Shown here one piece after another: positions 17,849-26,704 of a DNA stretch of 64,000 bases; positions within the stretch are counted from its first letter, which is position 1; every line of letters starts with the position of its first letter. Both the position numbers and the translations under genes were made by a program. The notes beneath the pieces are model-generated. The model saw only the letters and a list, made by a program, of their open reading frames with translations, was not told where the DNA came from and searched no databases. The stretch comes from Acetobacter okinawensis (GTDB taxonomy: Bacteria; Pseudomonadota; Alphaproteobacteria; Acetobacterales; Acetobacteraceae). The stretch covers positions 1 to 64,000 of the forward strand of contig NZ_JOPJ01000010.1 of the NCBI RefSeq assembly GCF_002153655.1. Reading direction: 5' to 3'.

Positions 17849-17861
17849 GTTATATTATAAC
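17849..17861. promoter_or_regulatory. Zur-like operator upstream of the DUF1826 gene
   Basis: GTTATATTATAAC: perfect arms GTTATA and TATAAC around one base, the core of the proteobacterial Zur consensus (TGTTATA-N-TATAACA). The next outer bases (A and G) do not match. It is 28-40 bases upstream of the DUF1826 ATG at 17821, a typical operator position. Confidence 0.6.
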
Positions 17862-18078
17862 GTATCAATTGTGGGGCCGCAACACGCCTGTTCCAAAGGC
17901 TTCTGATGCTTTCAAGAACTTGGGGCAGGCAGTCTGAGCATGCTGTTGAGTTGCGTGGTGCGTGGGGTTTATTGATTGTGATGGGGCGCTGACAGGTATA
18001 AAAATGGCCACGGCAGAGCCTGTTTGCACGGTGTGTCTTGCCGGGGAAATACTGAGCCAAAGGCAGTAAGGCGTTACA

Positions 18079-18969
18079 ATGTTCCGAGAAAATTTTAACG
18101 AACTTCTGTCTTTTCTAGCTGTTGCTCAGGAACGCAGTTTTACCCGTGCGGCGGCCCGGCGTGGCGTAACGCCTTCTGCCTTAAGCCACAGCATGCGCCT
18201 TTTGGAAGAGCGGTTGGGTGTCACCTTGCTGACCAGAACAACACGCAAGGTTGTTCCCACAAGTTCTGGTGAATATATTCTGCAAAATATTCAGCCGTTA
18301 TTTGATGAGATGGAAACACGACTGTCATATCTGGAGGAGTTCAGGAGCAGCCCCAGAGGTAAGCTGCGGATTACCGTAACGGACGAGGCGCTATTGTATT
18401 TCCTGCGTCCCAGAATTGCAGATTTTCTTAAAAAATACCCTGAAATCAACTTGGAAATATCAACAGACATGCGGCTTGTTGATATTGTGGAGGAAGCATT
18501 TGATGCAGGCGTAAGGTTGGGGGAAATGGTCACGCAAGGTATGGTCTCCGTGCCGATTTCTCCCCCGATTGAATTTGTTGTTGTCGGTGCACCATCGTAT
18601 TTTGCCACGCATTTACCGCCTAAAGTGCCTGATGCACTGACTGAGCATAGTTGTATAGGTGTCCGGCTTCCAACTTACGGCACACTCTACAAATGGCGTT
18701 TCAGGCAGAATGGGAAAGATATAAAATTCCAGCCAACAGGGCAGTTTATCTGTAACAACGTATTTGCTACGCGGGATGCCTGTTTGGATGGAATAGGTCT
18801 TGCCTATATTCCAAAAATTATTGCTCAGCCCCATATTGCGTCAGGTGAGCTTGTGATGGCTTTGGAAAAATTCTGCCCGACCCATGCAGGTTTCCATCTT
18901 TTTTACCCAAGACATAACCAGAACGCCATGCCGCTTGCTCTTTTTATTGAGGAGGTCAGGGTAAAATAA
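18079..18969 (+). CDS. LysR-family transcriptional regulator (YafC/PecT-like group)
   Basis: 296 residues. The helix-turn-helix contains RSFTRAAARRGVTPSALSH near residues 22-40, and the LysR effector domain follows, with SPRGKLRITVTDEALLYFL and VDIVEEAFDAGVRLGEM. This layout is typical of the large group that controls oxidoreductases or efflux. ATG 18079 has AAGG upstream. It is convergent with the arginase-fold gene, and the two share the terminator at 18974-19017. No divergent target gene is visible: the DUF1826 gene lies about 260 bp upstream and points away. Confidence 0.85.
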   Translation: MFRENFNELLSFLAVAQERSFTRAAARRGVTPSALSHSMRLLEERLGVTLLTRTTRKVVPTSSGEYILQNIQPLFDEMETRLSYLEEFRSSPRGKLRITVTDEALLYFLRPRIADFLKKYPEINLEISTDMRLVDIVEEAFDAGVRLGEMVTQGMVSVPISPPIEFVVVGAPSYFATHLPPKVPDALTEHSCIGVRLPTYGTLYKWRFRQNGKDIKFQPTGQFICNNVFATRDACLDGIGLAYIPKIIAQPHIASGELVMALEKFCPTHAGFHLFYPRHNQNAMPLALFIEEVRVK

Positions 18970-18973
18970 TACT

Positions 18974-19017
18974 CCCGTAAGAGCATGCCAAAAATGGCAT
19001 GCTCTTACGGGGTTTTT
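18974..19017. terminator. Strong hairpin terminator between convergent genes
   Basis: CCCGTAAGAGCATGCCA (18974-18990), AAAA loop, then the exact complement TGGCATGCTCTTACGGG (18995-19011), followed by GTTTTT. A perfect 17-bp stem. It terminates the LysR gene and, read on the other strand, can serve the gene ending at 19021. Confidence 0.92.
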
Positions 19018-19020
19018 CCA

Positions 19021-19896
19021 TCAACCACCCAGAAGGGGGAGTTGCTTCAGCATTTCCTGCAAATGCAGGGCGTCCCACGGCATATGTTCGGCAATGGTCA
19101 GGCCAACGACCTGCTTTTCTGTCGAGACTTCCCCGACCAGTTTTAAAACATCTGCAATATTCAGCTTGCCTTCGGCAACATCTCCAAAGTCGTGCTTTCC
19201 ACGTCCCGGTTTTGCAAAAAGAAGGGAGCGGAAGTTATGGGGGTCAAGCACGTCCAGGTCCAGATGGATTGCCAGAACCTCTATGTTGCTCTCACTGAGC
19301 CATTGCATAACGGGTTGAGCACCATTGCGCACCTCCTGTGGGGAGCAGGTGCGGATACCATGCTCGGCAATAAACTGCGTTTCGTAAGGGAGTGGGTCAT
19401 GAATACCCGCGATCATGACCTTGTCTGCCTTCACTGGTTTTTTGACTTCATGAGTCAGGTCCGGGTCTCCGTGCCCCATTAGCGCGCCCAGCACATGGGC
19501 ATGCGCATTTTTGTACTGTTCGGGTGTTTGAACATCGGGGTGGGTATCAATCCATAGGATGCCCAGCTTGTCCCCATAATGTTCTGACAACCATGCAAAT
19601 GGAGAGAGGGAGACCAGACAGTCGCCCCCCAGAACGGCAATTGATTGGGGCTGGTGGCGTTCAATAATGCTGCGGGCTGCTTTGGCCTGCTTAACCAGCA
19701 CGCTGCGCCCATGCATATTGTTCTCAAGGGGGAGGGGAGCACCACTTGGTGCATCAACCGGAACCTCCTCAACCGGGCCGTGGGCGGGCGGTGCCAGCCA
19801 TGCCAGCAATCTGGAGCCCAGATAATAGGGCGGGTTATCACCCCCCTGCCATTGGGGGAAAATCAGGCGCAATGTGTTCTTGTCCTGCTTTGACAC
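19021..19896 (-). CDS. Arginase/agmatinase-family (ureohydrolase) protein with a Cys metal ligand
   Basis: 291-residue arginase-fold protein. Metal-binding motifs are GGDC (90-93), DTHPD (117-121) and HLDLDVLD near residue 225. In arginase and agmatinase the first motif is GGDH and its His binds Mn; here it is Cys93. The D-cycloserine enzyme DcsB (hydroxy-arginine hydrolase) is, as I recall, a known case with Cys at this place, so a non-standard ureohydrolase is plausible. The start is GTG 19896, preceded by CAGGAGA at good spacing; the frame runs on to an ATG at 20025, but without family similarity. The gene is divergent from an AraC regulator. Substrate unknown. Confidence 0.78.
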   Translation of the reverse strand: MSKQDKNTLRLIFPQWQGGDNPPYYLGSRLLAWLAPPAHGPVEEVPVDAPSGAPLPLENNMHGRSVLVKQAKAARSIIERHQPQSIAVLGGDCLVSLSPFAWLSEHYGDKLGILWIDTHPDVQTPEQYKNAHAHVLGALMGHGDPDLTHEVKKPVKADKVMIAGIHDPLPYETQFIAEHGIRTCSPQEVRNGAQPVMQWLSESNIEVLAIHLDLDVLDPHNFRSLLFAKPGRGKHDFGDVAEGKLNIADVLKLVGEVSTEKQVVGLTIAEHMPWDALHLQEMLKQLPLLGG

Positions 19897-20271
19897 GATA
19901 AATCTCCTGCAACGGGCAATACATAAGAGCTTGTGCTCCGCACCGGGGATGCGTGCATCGTCCGGACCATTTTTGCGGGCGCTGTTGTCTATAGTTCTGC
20001 CCCTTATTTCATGAATATTATGCATTTCATAGAGTATTATTGCTGAAATATATTCACAAATATAGTGAGCGGGCAGGGTATAGTCATGCAGTATGTTCCT
20101 ATCATAATAGATAGTTTTTTGTCTGTTTCTCCGGTGGTGTGGCGAGGTCTGTGCTCGGGCTAGTTAGAACAGACTTGATATGACAGTCCTGTTTCTGAGA
20201 TAATCGGGCTGTAATAAGCCTGAGGCAGTCCATTGGGTGAGTTTTACAGAAATGGGCTGGATATAAACACC

Positions 20272-21054
20272 ATGAAGCGTACTGCGGATTTTCCGCGTCA
20301 TCCTCCCCCCGTGGTGGGGTTTGCGGATTGTTATACTGGCGGATTTGTGGACGCATTCCATACGCATGAGCGGGCGCAACTGTCTATTTTTCTGGCGGGG
20401 AGTGTAACGGTCAACACTCAGGACGAAAGCTTTGTGCTGGGGCCGGGGCAGGGGATGTGGCTACCTGCGCACGTCATGCATCAGGCAACCTGCCGCACTG
20501 ATCTGGTTTTTCAGGTCGTTTATGTCGATCCCAGTTTTACAGGGGCAGAGTTGCCTCCTTGCAAAATGTTCGATGTGTCCTCCCTCATGCGCGGGCTTGT
20601 GGACGAAATTATTGCAATGACCTTCAACTTTGCAATGGACGACCGTATGTCGGCCATTGCCCGGCTCCTTATGGAAGAAATTAACCGGGCGCCCCGCATA
20701 GCAGACAGGCTGCTTTTTCCAACAGACCTGCGGTTGCGGCGTGTGTGTGAGGCGATTATTGCCCAGCCCGGAGATTGCCACGATATTGACTACTGGGCGC
20801 GTGAGGCTGGTATGGCGCGCCGCACGTTTACCCGCCTTTTTCAGCAGGAAATGGGCATGGGCTTTGCCACATGGCGGCGTAGGGTCAGGGTTGTGGAGGC
20901 CGCTGCCAGACTGGCCACTGGCCAGTCCATTGCCGAGGTCGCGTTTGATCTTGGTTATGACAATGCAGGTAGCTTCAGTACCATGTTTCATCGCACGTTT
21001 GGTGCAGTGCCCAGCACGTTACGCACCACTGCGTCGCAGACGTCCCGTTCGTAA
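20272..21054 (+). CDS. AraC-family regulator with N-terminal cupin domain
   Basis: 260 residues. The N-terminal cupin sensor has HTHERAQLSIFLAGSVTV and PGQGMWLPAHVMHQ. Two C-terminal helix-turn-helices follow, with AGMARRTFTRLFQQEMGM and AEVAFDLGYDNAGSFSTMFH. The ATG at 20272 is preferred over an in-frame TTG at 20233. It lies between the divergent arginase-fold gene and the downstream siderophore receptor gene on the same strand; either could be its target. The effector is unknown. Confidence 0.85.
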   Translation: MKRTADFPRHPPPVVGFADCYTGGFVDAFHTHERAQLSIFLAGSVTVNTQDESFVLGPGQGMWLPAHVMHQATCRTDLVFQVVYVDPSFTGAELPPCKMFDVSSLMRGLVDEIIAMTFNFAMDDRMSAIARLLMEEINRAPRIADRLLFPTDLRLRRVCEAIIAQPGDCHDIDYWAREAGMARRTFTRLFQQEMGMGFATWRRRVRVVEAAARLATGQSIAEVAFDLGYDNAGSFSTMFHRTFGAVPSTLRTTASQTSRS

Positions 21055-21248
21055 AAAACGGGCAGAGTGCCGCACTCTCACGGATTGAGTGTTTTTTCTT
21101 TTTTAACAGCATAGCTTTGAACAGCCACCATAAAGCTCGGTTTGCCGGTAACGGCAGCCGGGCATTTTGGCGTTCAGGCGGAACTTTGTAGCGTTTGGGC
21201 CAATATCGGGCTCCTTGCTTGCTGCGGGTTGTGAATATGGATAGGAGC

Positions 21249-21267
21249 GCAATTGAGTATCATTATT
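21249..21267. promoter_or_regulatory. Probable Fur box upstream of the second siderophore receptor
   Basis: GCAATTGAGTATCATTATT matches the 19-bp Fur consensus at 13 of 19 positions, including an exact ATCATTAT half. It lies about 60 bp upstream of the receptor ATG at 21329. Confidence 0.5.
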
Positions 21268-21328
21268 AACAAATAAGCCGGTAGCAGCCCTCCTACGCAG
21301 GAGAGGCCGGTAACAGAACGAGTTGGGT

Positions 21329-23545
21329 ATGAAGCGCAGCAAAATTTTCTATACGGTTTTTTGCTCGTTTGTTCTGAGTGATGCGGCTTTTGCGGCCGAT
21401 CAGGAGGTACAGACGGATCAATTCCAGCACGCCAAGGCCGCGACAACTGCGCAGGTCGCCGCCAAAAAGGCCAATGCAGAAGCCCTCCAGAACGAAATGG
21501 TTGAGGTGCGTGGGCATGGCAGGTCCTCTGTCGTGGCGTCTTCTGCCACAAAAACCAACACGCCACTGGTAGAGACAGCGCAGTCTGTTACCGTCATCAC
21601 ACGGGATGAAATGGATACGCGCGGTGTTCTCACTCTCAATCAGGCCGTACGCTATGCTGCTGGCATAACGGCTGATACGCGGGGTGGGGAGGGCACGCGT
21701 TATGACCTGTTCGACCTACGCGGATTTACTGTTCCTACGTTTCTTGATGGGTTGAAGGTGCAGGACAGCCCGACCGGCTTTGCCGTGGCCCAGACTGACA
21801 CGTTCCGTCTGGACCGGGTTGAGTTGTTGAAAGGCCCCGCCTCCGCGTTGTATGGCCAGTCGAGCCCCGGTGGGTTGACGGCCCTGTCGAGCAAGCTGCC
21901 CACTGATCAGAAGTTTTACGGGTCTGTCGGTACAACCGGGGGCATGTTTGACCTGTACCGTGTGGATGCCGATGTCGGTGGCTTTGCTACGGATGATGGC
22001 CTTGTGCGCTACCGTATTTACGGTACGGCCAATGGGCAGCATACACAACTCAGCAAAACAGGGAGCAGGCGCTTTAGCATAAGCCCGGCCTTTACATTTG
22101 GTGGGGATGGCCCAACAACCCTGACCCTGCTGGGCAATTACCAGTATGACCCCGAGAACGGCTCTTATGGCGGTGCACCACTTGTGGGTTCATACAAGGC
22201 TGGAACATTTGGCTATCTGCCCCGTAATTTTTATGATGGCGATGCCTCGTTTGAAAAATTCAACCGCAGGCAGGGCGGAATTACCTATATTCTGAACCAT
22301 CGTTTTAATGACGACTGGAGCTTTAGCACCCGTGGTCGCTACGATGATATCATGACCAATTATCGCAGTGTGCTGAACACCGGGGATTATGACAGCCCGG
22401 ACATGACAAGCGGCACCATGCTTGGCCGGTACTCCTATGGAGCACGCGAACATAACCACAATCTGGCATTTGACAGCCAGTTCAAGGGGCATGTTCGCAC
22501 CGGGGCGTTGCAGCATGCGCTTATGTTTGGCTTTGACTACATGCAGCAACACTCGCGTGATAATGAGAGCATGGGTACGGCCCCCGATCTGGATGTGGTC
22601 AATCCGGATTATAATATGGCCATTCCCGACATGGACCCGGCGGAAAATTACCGGACAACCTCGCAGCAGATCGGGGTTTATGCTCAGGATGAAATACGCT
22701 GGCGGCGTTTTATCCTGACCGGTAGCCTGCGAAATGACTGGTACCACGCACACCGGGTTACTTACCTGACTCCTTCGGATGAGACACAGAATTCCAGCAA
22801 AATTACGTGGCGTGCCTCTGGTCTTTACCACTTCGATTTTGGCCTTGCGCCTTATATCAGCTATTCAACCTCCTTTCAGCCGCAGGTTGGTAATGTGGTG
22901 AGCGCAGATGGGCTCAGCACGCGGCAGGCAACCCCGTCCATGGGCAAGCAGCTTGAAGGTGGGGTGAAGTACCAGTTGCCCGGCACCACGTTGTTACTGA
23001 CTGCGGCGGGCTTTCACATCGAGCAGAGCAACGTGCTTGTCTCTGTTCCGGGGACGGGGAATTACACGCAGAGTGGGCTTGTGCATTCCGATGGCTTTGA
23101 GTTTGAAGCGCATGCCGAGCCGTTCCACAATCTGATGCTGACAGCCGCCGTGAGTGTGCAGAAGATCAAGGATGATTCCACACAAAAACCGCTGGTTCAG
23201 TCTGGCCGTGGGAATGCCTCGCTGTTTGCATTCTACACGATGCCATCGGGTAAACTCAAAGGATTCGGCTTTGGGGGCGGTATGCGTTACACCGCCAGAA
23301 CCTATGGTGGAGAACTGGCCGATGGCAGCGTGTGGCTTCCACAATATGCGCTGTTTGATGCGTCAGTCTCGTATGACATGTCCAACCTTTCCCACGCGCT
23401 CAAAGGGTGGAAAGTGTCGGCCAATGTTCGTAACCTGTTTGACAAGAACTACGTTGCCAACTGCTACGCGGATGGGGCCGTTGGTGGATATTGCTTCTAT
23501 GGTGAGCGCCGCAATGCACAGGCCAGCATAGGTTATAGCTGGTAA
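21329..23545 (+). CDS. TonB-dependent siderophore receptor (FhuA/FoxA-like)
   Basis: Outer-membrane receptor of 738 residues. It has a signal peptide of about 23 residues ending AAFA and a plug with ETAQSVTVITRDEMDTRG and FDLRGFTVPTFLDGLKV. LDRVELLKGPASALYGQSSP is typical of ferrichrome/ferrioxamine-type receptors. A beta-barrel with a C-terminal aromatic (GYSW) completes it. A probable Fur box lies upstream (21249-21267) and a terminator follows (23553-23586). The AraC regulator just upstream on the same strand may add ligand-dependent control. It differs from the receptor at 1.2-3.5 kb both in the plug sequence and in its higher GC content, so the two are not recent duplicates. Confidence 0.9.
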   Translation: MKRSKIFYTVFCSFVLSDAAFAADQEVQTDQFQHAKAATTAQVAAKKANAEALQNEMVEVRGHGRSSVVASSATKTNTPLVETAQSVTVITRDEMDTRGVLTLNQAVRYAAGITADTRGGEGTRYDLFDLRGFTVPTFLDGLKVQDSPTGFAVAQTDTFRLDRVELLKGPASALYGQSSPGGLTALSSKLPTDQKFYGSVGTTGGMFDLYRVDADVGGFATDDGLVRYRIYGTANGQHTQLSKTGSRRFSISPAFTFGGDGPTTLTLLGNYQYDPENGSYGGAPLVGSYKAGTFGYLPRNFYDGDASFEKFNRRQGGITYILNHRFNDDWSFSTRGRYDDIMTNYRSVLNTGDYDSPDMTSGTMLGRYSYGAREHNHNLAFDSQFKGHVRTGALQHALMFGFDYMQQHSRDNESMGTAPDLDVVNPDYNMAIPDMDPAENYRTTSQQIGVYAQDEIRWRRFILTGSLRNDWYHAHRVTYLTPSDETQNSSKITWRASGLYHFDFGLAPYISYSTSFQPQVGNVVSADGLSTRQATPSMGKQLEGGVKYQLPGTTLLLTAAGFHIEQSNVLVSVPGTGNYTQSGLVHSDGFEFEAHAEPFHNLMLTAAVSVQKIKDDSTQKPLVQSGRGNASLFAFYTMPSGKLKGFGFGGGMRYTARTYGGELADGSVWLPQYALFDASVSYDMSNLSHALKGWKVSANVRNLFDKNYVANCYADGAVGGYCFYGERRNAQASIGYSW

Positions 23546-23552
23546 AAAGGGG

Positions 23553-23586
23553 GCGGGCAGTAGCCTGGAGCTACTGCCTGCTTTTT
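23553..23586 (+). terminator. Rho-independent terminator of the siderophore receptor gene
   Basis: GGCAGTAGC (23556-23564), CTGGA loop, GCTACTGCC (23570-23578), extended by further pairs, then TTTTT at 23582-23586. It lies just after the receptor stop at 23545. Confidence 0.88.
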
Positions 23587-23601
23587 ATAGTGATCATCAG
23601 G

Positions 23602-24375
23602 TTAAAAAATATCTGCTGCCGCTTTTTGTTCTGTGGTGCAGGTGGTGGCATCGGGTTGTGTCGGGTGGGCCTGTAGAGCCTGAAGCTCCGCACGGACAGC
23701 TGTCATTTTTTCCACAAACCAGGGTTGAGCCTGTAGTGCGGCAAACATGGCGGCGCCGTTCATGTATCCTGCCTGCACATCGCTCTTCCAGTGCACACCG
23801 CAGACAATGCGGCTTTCGCCAAAAATGCGGGCACGCTGCATAATCTCGCTAGCCCGCTCAGGCAGGGCGCTGGCCAGAATGGACGCGGTCATCCAGCCCC
23901 ACGTGGTATGTCCCGATGGGTAGGAAAAACTGGTCTGTAATTTGCTGCGCGCGTCTGGCGTGCAGATGTCCTGCTGATTCCCCACAAACGGGCGCGGCCT
24001 GTGCCAGAAGTTTTTTTCTTCCGTTACGCGCTGTTCGGTTGGTTGTGCCAAGGTCTTTAGCAGGTCAAGTAGGGCGGGTAACCTGTCCGCGCGAAGGGTG
24101 AACCCGGCGGCACAGGAAAAATCACTGATAACGTGTTGCGGTGTAAGGTCTGCATCATTATGCGCCAGTTGCCAGCGACTGCTGCCAATGAGCGCGCGCG
24201 TGTTTTCAAAGGCCTGCACATCGGCTTCCTGCGCATGCGAGCCAGCGGGCGGCGGTGGGGGCAGAAAGTTGCGGCCATCTGGTAGCAGGGCTGTTTGGGC
24301 CGCACAGGGCTGGGGCAGGGCAGGTAGGGCCAGACAGAGCGTTGCGGCACAAAAAGCAAAAAGACCATGGCGCAT
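23602..24375 (-). CDS. Class A non-specific acid phosphatase (PAP2 superfamily, PhoN-like)
   Basis: Exported phosphomonoesterase of 257 residues; the signal peptide ends PCAAQ near residue 27. The three PAP2 signature motifs are complete: KNFWHRPRP (K-x6-RP), YPSGHTTWG (PSGH) and ESRIVCGVHWKSD (SR-x5-H-x3-D). It should hydrolyse organic phosphate esters in the periplasm. ATG 24375 with AAGG upstream is chosen; the frame is open further but lacks a signal sequence there. Confidence 0.9.
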   Translation of the reverse strand: MRHGLFAFCAATLCLALPALPQPCAAQTALLPDGRNFLPPPPPAGSHAQEADVQAFENTRALIGSSRWQLAHNDADLTPQHVISDFSCAAGFTLRADRLPALLDLLKTLAQPTEQRVTEEKNFWHRPRPFVGNQQDICTPDARSKLQTSFSYPSGHTTWGWMTASILASALPERASEIMQRARIFGESRIVCGVHWKSDVQAGYMNGAAMFAALQAQPWFVEKMTAVRAELQALQAHPTQPDATTCTTEQKAAADIF

Positions 24376-24621
24376 GGTGCGGACCTTACATATGGACATG
24401 AGCAGGGATTGTCCCATACGCCAAACAGAGCCAGAGCGCGTGTGACGCTTTGATGATGAATACACTATTCGGGGTTGCTGGGGCACGCGCCTTGTGCATG
24501 CTATGTCTCCTCCACGGCCATTGTACCGGGTTTTGCACTTGCTTGCGCAAGTGTTGTAGGCTGGGTCTGCTGGCAGGCGGGCACGTTCTCCCGCATGGTT
24601 GTGCCCACAAGGATATCTCGG

Positions 24622-25413
24622 ATGAAAATCGCCCTAGGACAGTTTGCCGTCGCTCCGGAATGGCGCGCTAATCTTGCTCAATGCGCCTCCCTGATCGAGC
24701 GTGCCGTAGCCGAGGGGGCCAAGCTGCTTGTGCTGCCGGAGAGTTTGATTGCGGCCGATATGCATGATCCGGGCATTACCGTGCGCACGGCCCAGCCACT
24801 TGATGGACCATTTGTAAGTGGTCTGGTGAGTGCGCTGGCGGGTACGGACCTGAGCCTGATCTGCTGTATTGCCACACCAGCACACCCGGCCCTGACCCAT
24901 AACTGCCAGATTGTGCTGAATGCGAACGGGCTTGTTGCGTGTTACCGTAAACTACACCTGTATGATGCCTTCAGCATGAAGGAATCAAACGATTATGTCC
25001 CCGGCACGGAACTGCCCCCCATTGTGCAGGTGGGGGATATTCGTGTGGGGTTGATGACCTGTTATGATGTGCGCTTCCCCGAGGTTGCGCGCTCTCTTGC
25101 CGTGCGCGGAGCAGATCTGCTGAGCGTGCCGGCGGCATGGGTGCGTGGGCCGGGCAAGGAATGGCACTGGGAGGTCATGGTAACGGCCAGAGCGTTGGAA
25201 AATACCTGCTATGTTGCCGCAGTGGGTGAGTGTGGGCCACGCAACATAGGGTGCAGCATGCTGGTGGACCCATTAGGGGTTGCCGTGACCCGTGCGGGAA
25301 GTGGGCCCGACCTGTTGTTTGCTACTGTGGATAAGGAGCGCATCCGCACGGCGCGCGAAGCACTGCCCGTGCTGGCCAACCGCCGTTTTTGCGATCCTGA
25401 CCTAAAGCGTTAA
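24622..25413 (+). CDS. Nitrilase-superfamily amidase, YbeM/deaminated glutathione amidase-like
   Basis: 263 residues. The Glu-Lys-Cys triad is visible in LVLPESLIA, YRKLHLYDAF and GLMTCYDVRFPE. Resemblance to E. coli YbeM runs along the whole protein, including LPAAWVRGP-like VPAAWVRGPGKEWHWEV, GECGPRNIG and LPVLANRRF. YbeM-type enzymes repair deaminated glutathione, formed by transaminase side reactions, to alpha-ketoglutarate plus Cys-Gly. ATG 24622 has AAGGA upstream; the longer frame from 24475 lacks similarity. An MFS gene follows 54 bp downstream. Confidence 0.82.
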   Translation: MKIALGQFAVAPEWRANLAQCASLIERAVAEGAKLLVLPESLIAADMHDPGITVRTAQPLDGPFVSGLVSALAGTDLSLICCIATPAHPALTHNCQIVLNANGLVACYRKLHLYDAFSMKESNDYVPGTELPPIVQVGDIRVGLMTCYDVRFPEVARSLAVRGADLLSVPAAWVRGPGKEWHWEVMVTARALENTCYVAAVGECGPRNIGCSMLVDPLGVAVTRAGSGPDLLFATVDKERIRTAREALPVLANRRFCDPDLKR

Positions 25414-25467
25414 CCGCATATCCGAGCCGCGATCGGTCTGTCTTTCTGTGTTTTTAATCAGGTAGCC

Positions 25468-26664
25468 ATGCTTTTTAAAAATCTTTCGACCGAAGCCATT
25501 ATTGGGCTTTGGGCTTTGTTTGCCTGCACCTTTACAGCGCTGACCAGTGAGGTCGCACCCGTGGGCATTCTGATTGAAATGGCGCGGAGCTTCCATATCC
25601 CCGAAGGTAAAGCGGGTTTGGCTGTTAGTGCGTTTGCGCTCATGGTTACGCTGGGTGCCGTGCCTTTAACAATCCTGACTGCGCATGTTGACCGCAAACG
25701 GCTGATGCTGCTTTCCCTCTCCGGGTATGTCGTGTCCAATCTGGTGGTGGCCATGGCCCCGACCTTTGGCCTTTTATGTGTGGGGCGGCTGATTGGTGGG
25801 GTGGCCCATGCGCTGCTTATGTCCATTGTCTCGGCCTATGCGGCACGTCTGGTACCACCGAGCATGACGGGGCGGGCCATTTCCTTTGTGTATGGCGGCA
25901 CATCGTTGGGCGCCATACTGGGGGTGCCGGGTACAGCCGCTGTGGGGCATCTGGCAAGCTGGCGCGTGGCCATGTACATCATGACTGGCCTTGCCGTTGT
26001 GCTGACACTCTGTATTGCGTTTTTTCTTCCCCCCGTATCATCGACTGTGCATGTCAAGGAGAGCCTGCCCAACATTGTCTCCCGTAAGGTCATGCGCACC
26101 TTTCTGATTGTTGTTGCAGTGGATGCTGTCTTCTTTTTTGCACATAATCTGCTGTACACTTATGTGACGCCGCTCCTGCTGGCACATGGGCTGCCGGATG
26201 GAGCGCTGAGTATTGCCCTGTTACTGACAGGTGCCTTGAGCATTCTGGGGCTGTGGGGTGCTGGGCAGATTGTGGACCGTCGGCCCGCAGCGGGCATGCT
26301 GGCCAGTGGCATGGCCATGCTGGTTGGTATGGGGCTGATGTACGGCCATATTCTGCCGGGATGGTCGTCCGTAGGTGCTGTGGGGCTGTGGTGCATTGGC
26401 TACTCAGCCATTATTCCGTTTGTTATGTCTGGCGCCATCCGTGCCCGTGCAACACGGGCGGACGTGGCGGGGGCTGCCATTAATGCCGCCAGTAATGCGG
26501 GTATTCTACTTGGCTCAGCCGCCGGGGGTGTGGTGTTGACCCATTATGGTTTTGCGGTGCTGACCCCCATGGCCATTGTGGTGGCGTTGTGTGGTATTCT
26601 CATCGCGTTTTTCAGCACGTCCGCTTTTCCGCACGTCCTGCATCCGTCCGAGCATGACACATAA
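25468..26664 (+). CDS. MFS transporter, DHA1/AraJ-like (sugar or drug efflux group)
   Basis: 398 residues with about twelve hydrophobic segments. The motif A region between helices 2 and 3 reads LTAHVDRKRLMLLSL, a degenerate form, and GRLIGGVAHALLMSIVSAYA is helix 4. The layout matches the AraJ/NepI/SotB efflux group. It is probably co-transcribed with the upstream amidase gene, which fits an efflux function. Substrate unknown. Confidence 0.8.
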   Translation: MLFKNLSTEAIIGLWALFACTFTALTSEVAPVGILIEMARSFHIPEGKAGLAVSAFALMVTLGAVPLTILTAHVDRKRLMLLSLSGYVVSNLVVAMAPTFGLLCVGRLIGGVAHALLMSIVSAYAARLVPPSMTGRAISFVYGGTSLGAILGVPGTAAVGHLASWRVAMYIMTGLAVVLTLCIAFFLPPVSSTVHVKESLPNIVSRKVMRTFLIVVAVDAVFFFAHNLLYTYVTPLLLAHGLPDGALSIALLLTGALSILGLWGAGQIVDRRPAAGMLASGMAMLVGMGLMYGHILPGWSSVGAVGLWCIGYSAIIPFVMSGAIRARATRADVAGAAINAASNAGILLGSAAGGVVLTHYGFAVLTPMAIVVALCGILIAFFSTSAFPHVLHPSEHDT

Positions 26665-26682
26665 TGCTGCTCTGCCTGCTCC

Positions 26683-26704
26683 GCCCCTTACGGGGCAGGT
26701 TCTT
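26683..26704. terminator. Possible shared terminator of the MFS and GGDEF genes
   Basis: GCCCC (26683-26687) and GGGGC (26692-26696) form a short GC stem followed by AGGTTCTTT. It lies between the convergent MFS (stop 26664) and GGDEF genes and overlaps the last codons of the latter. The stem is short, so this is tentative. Confidence 0.35.
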
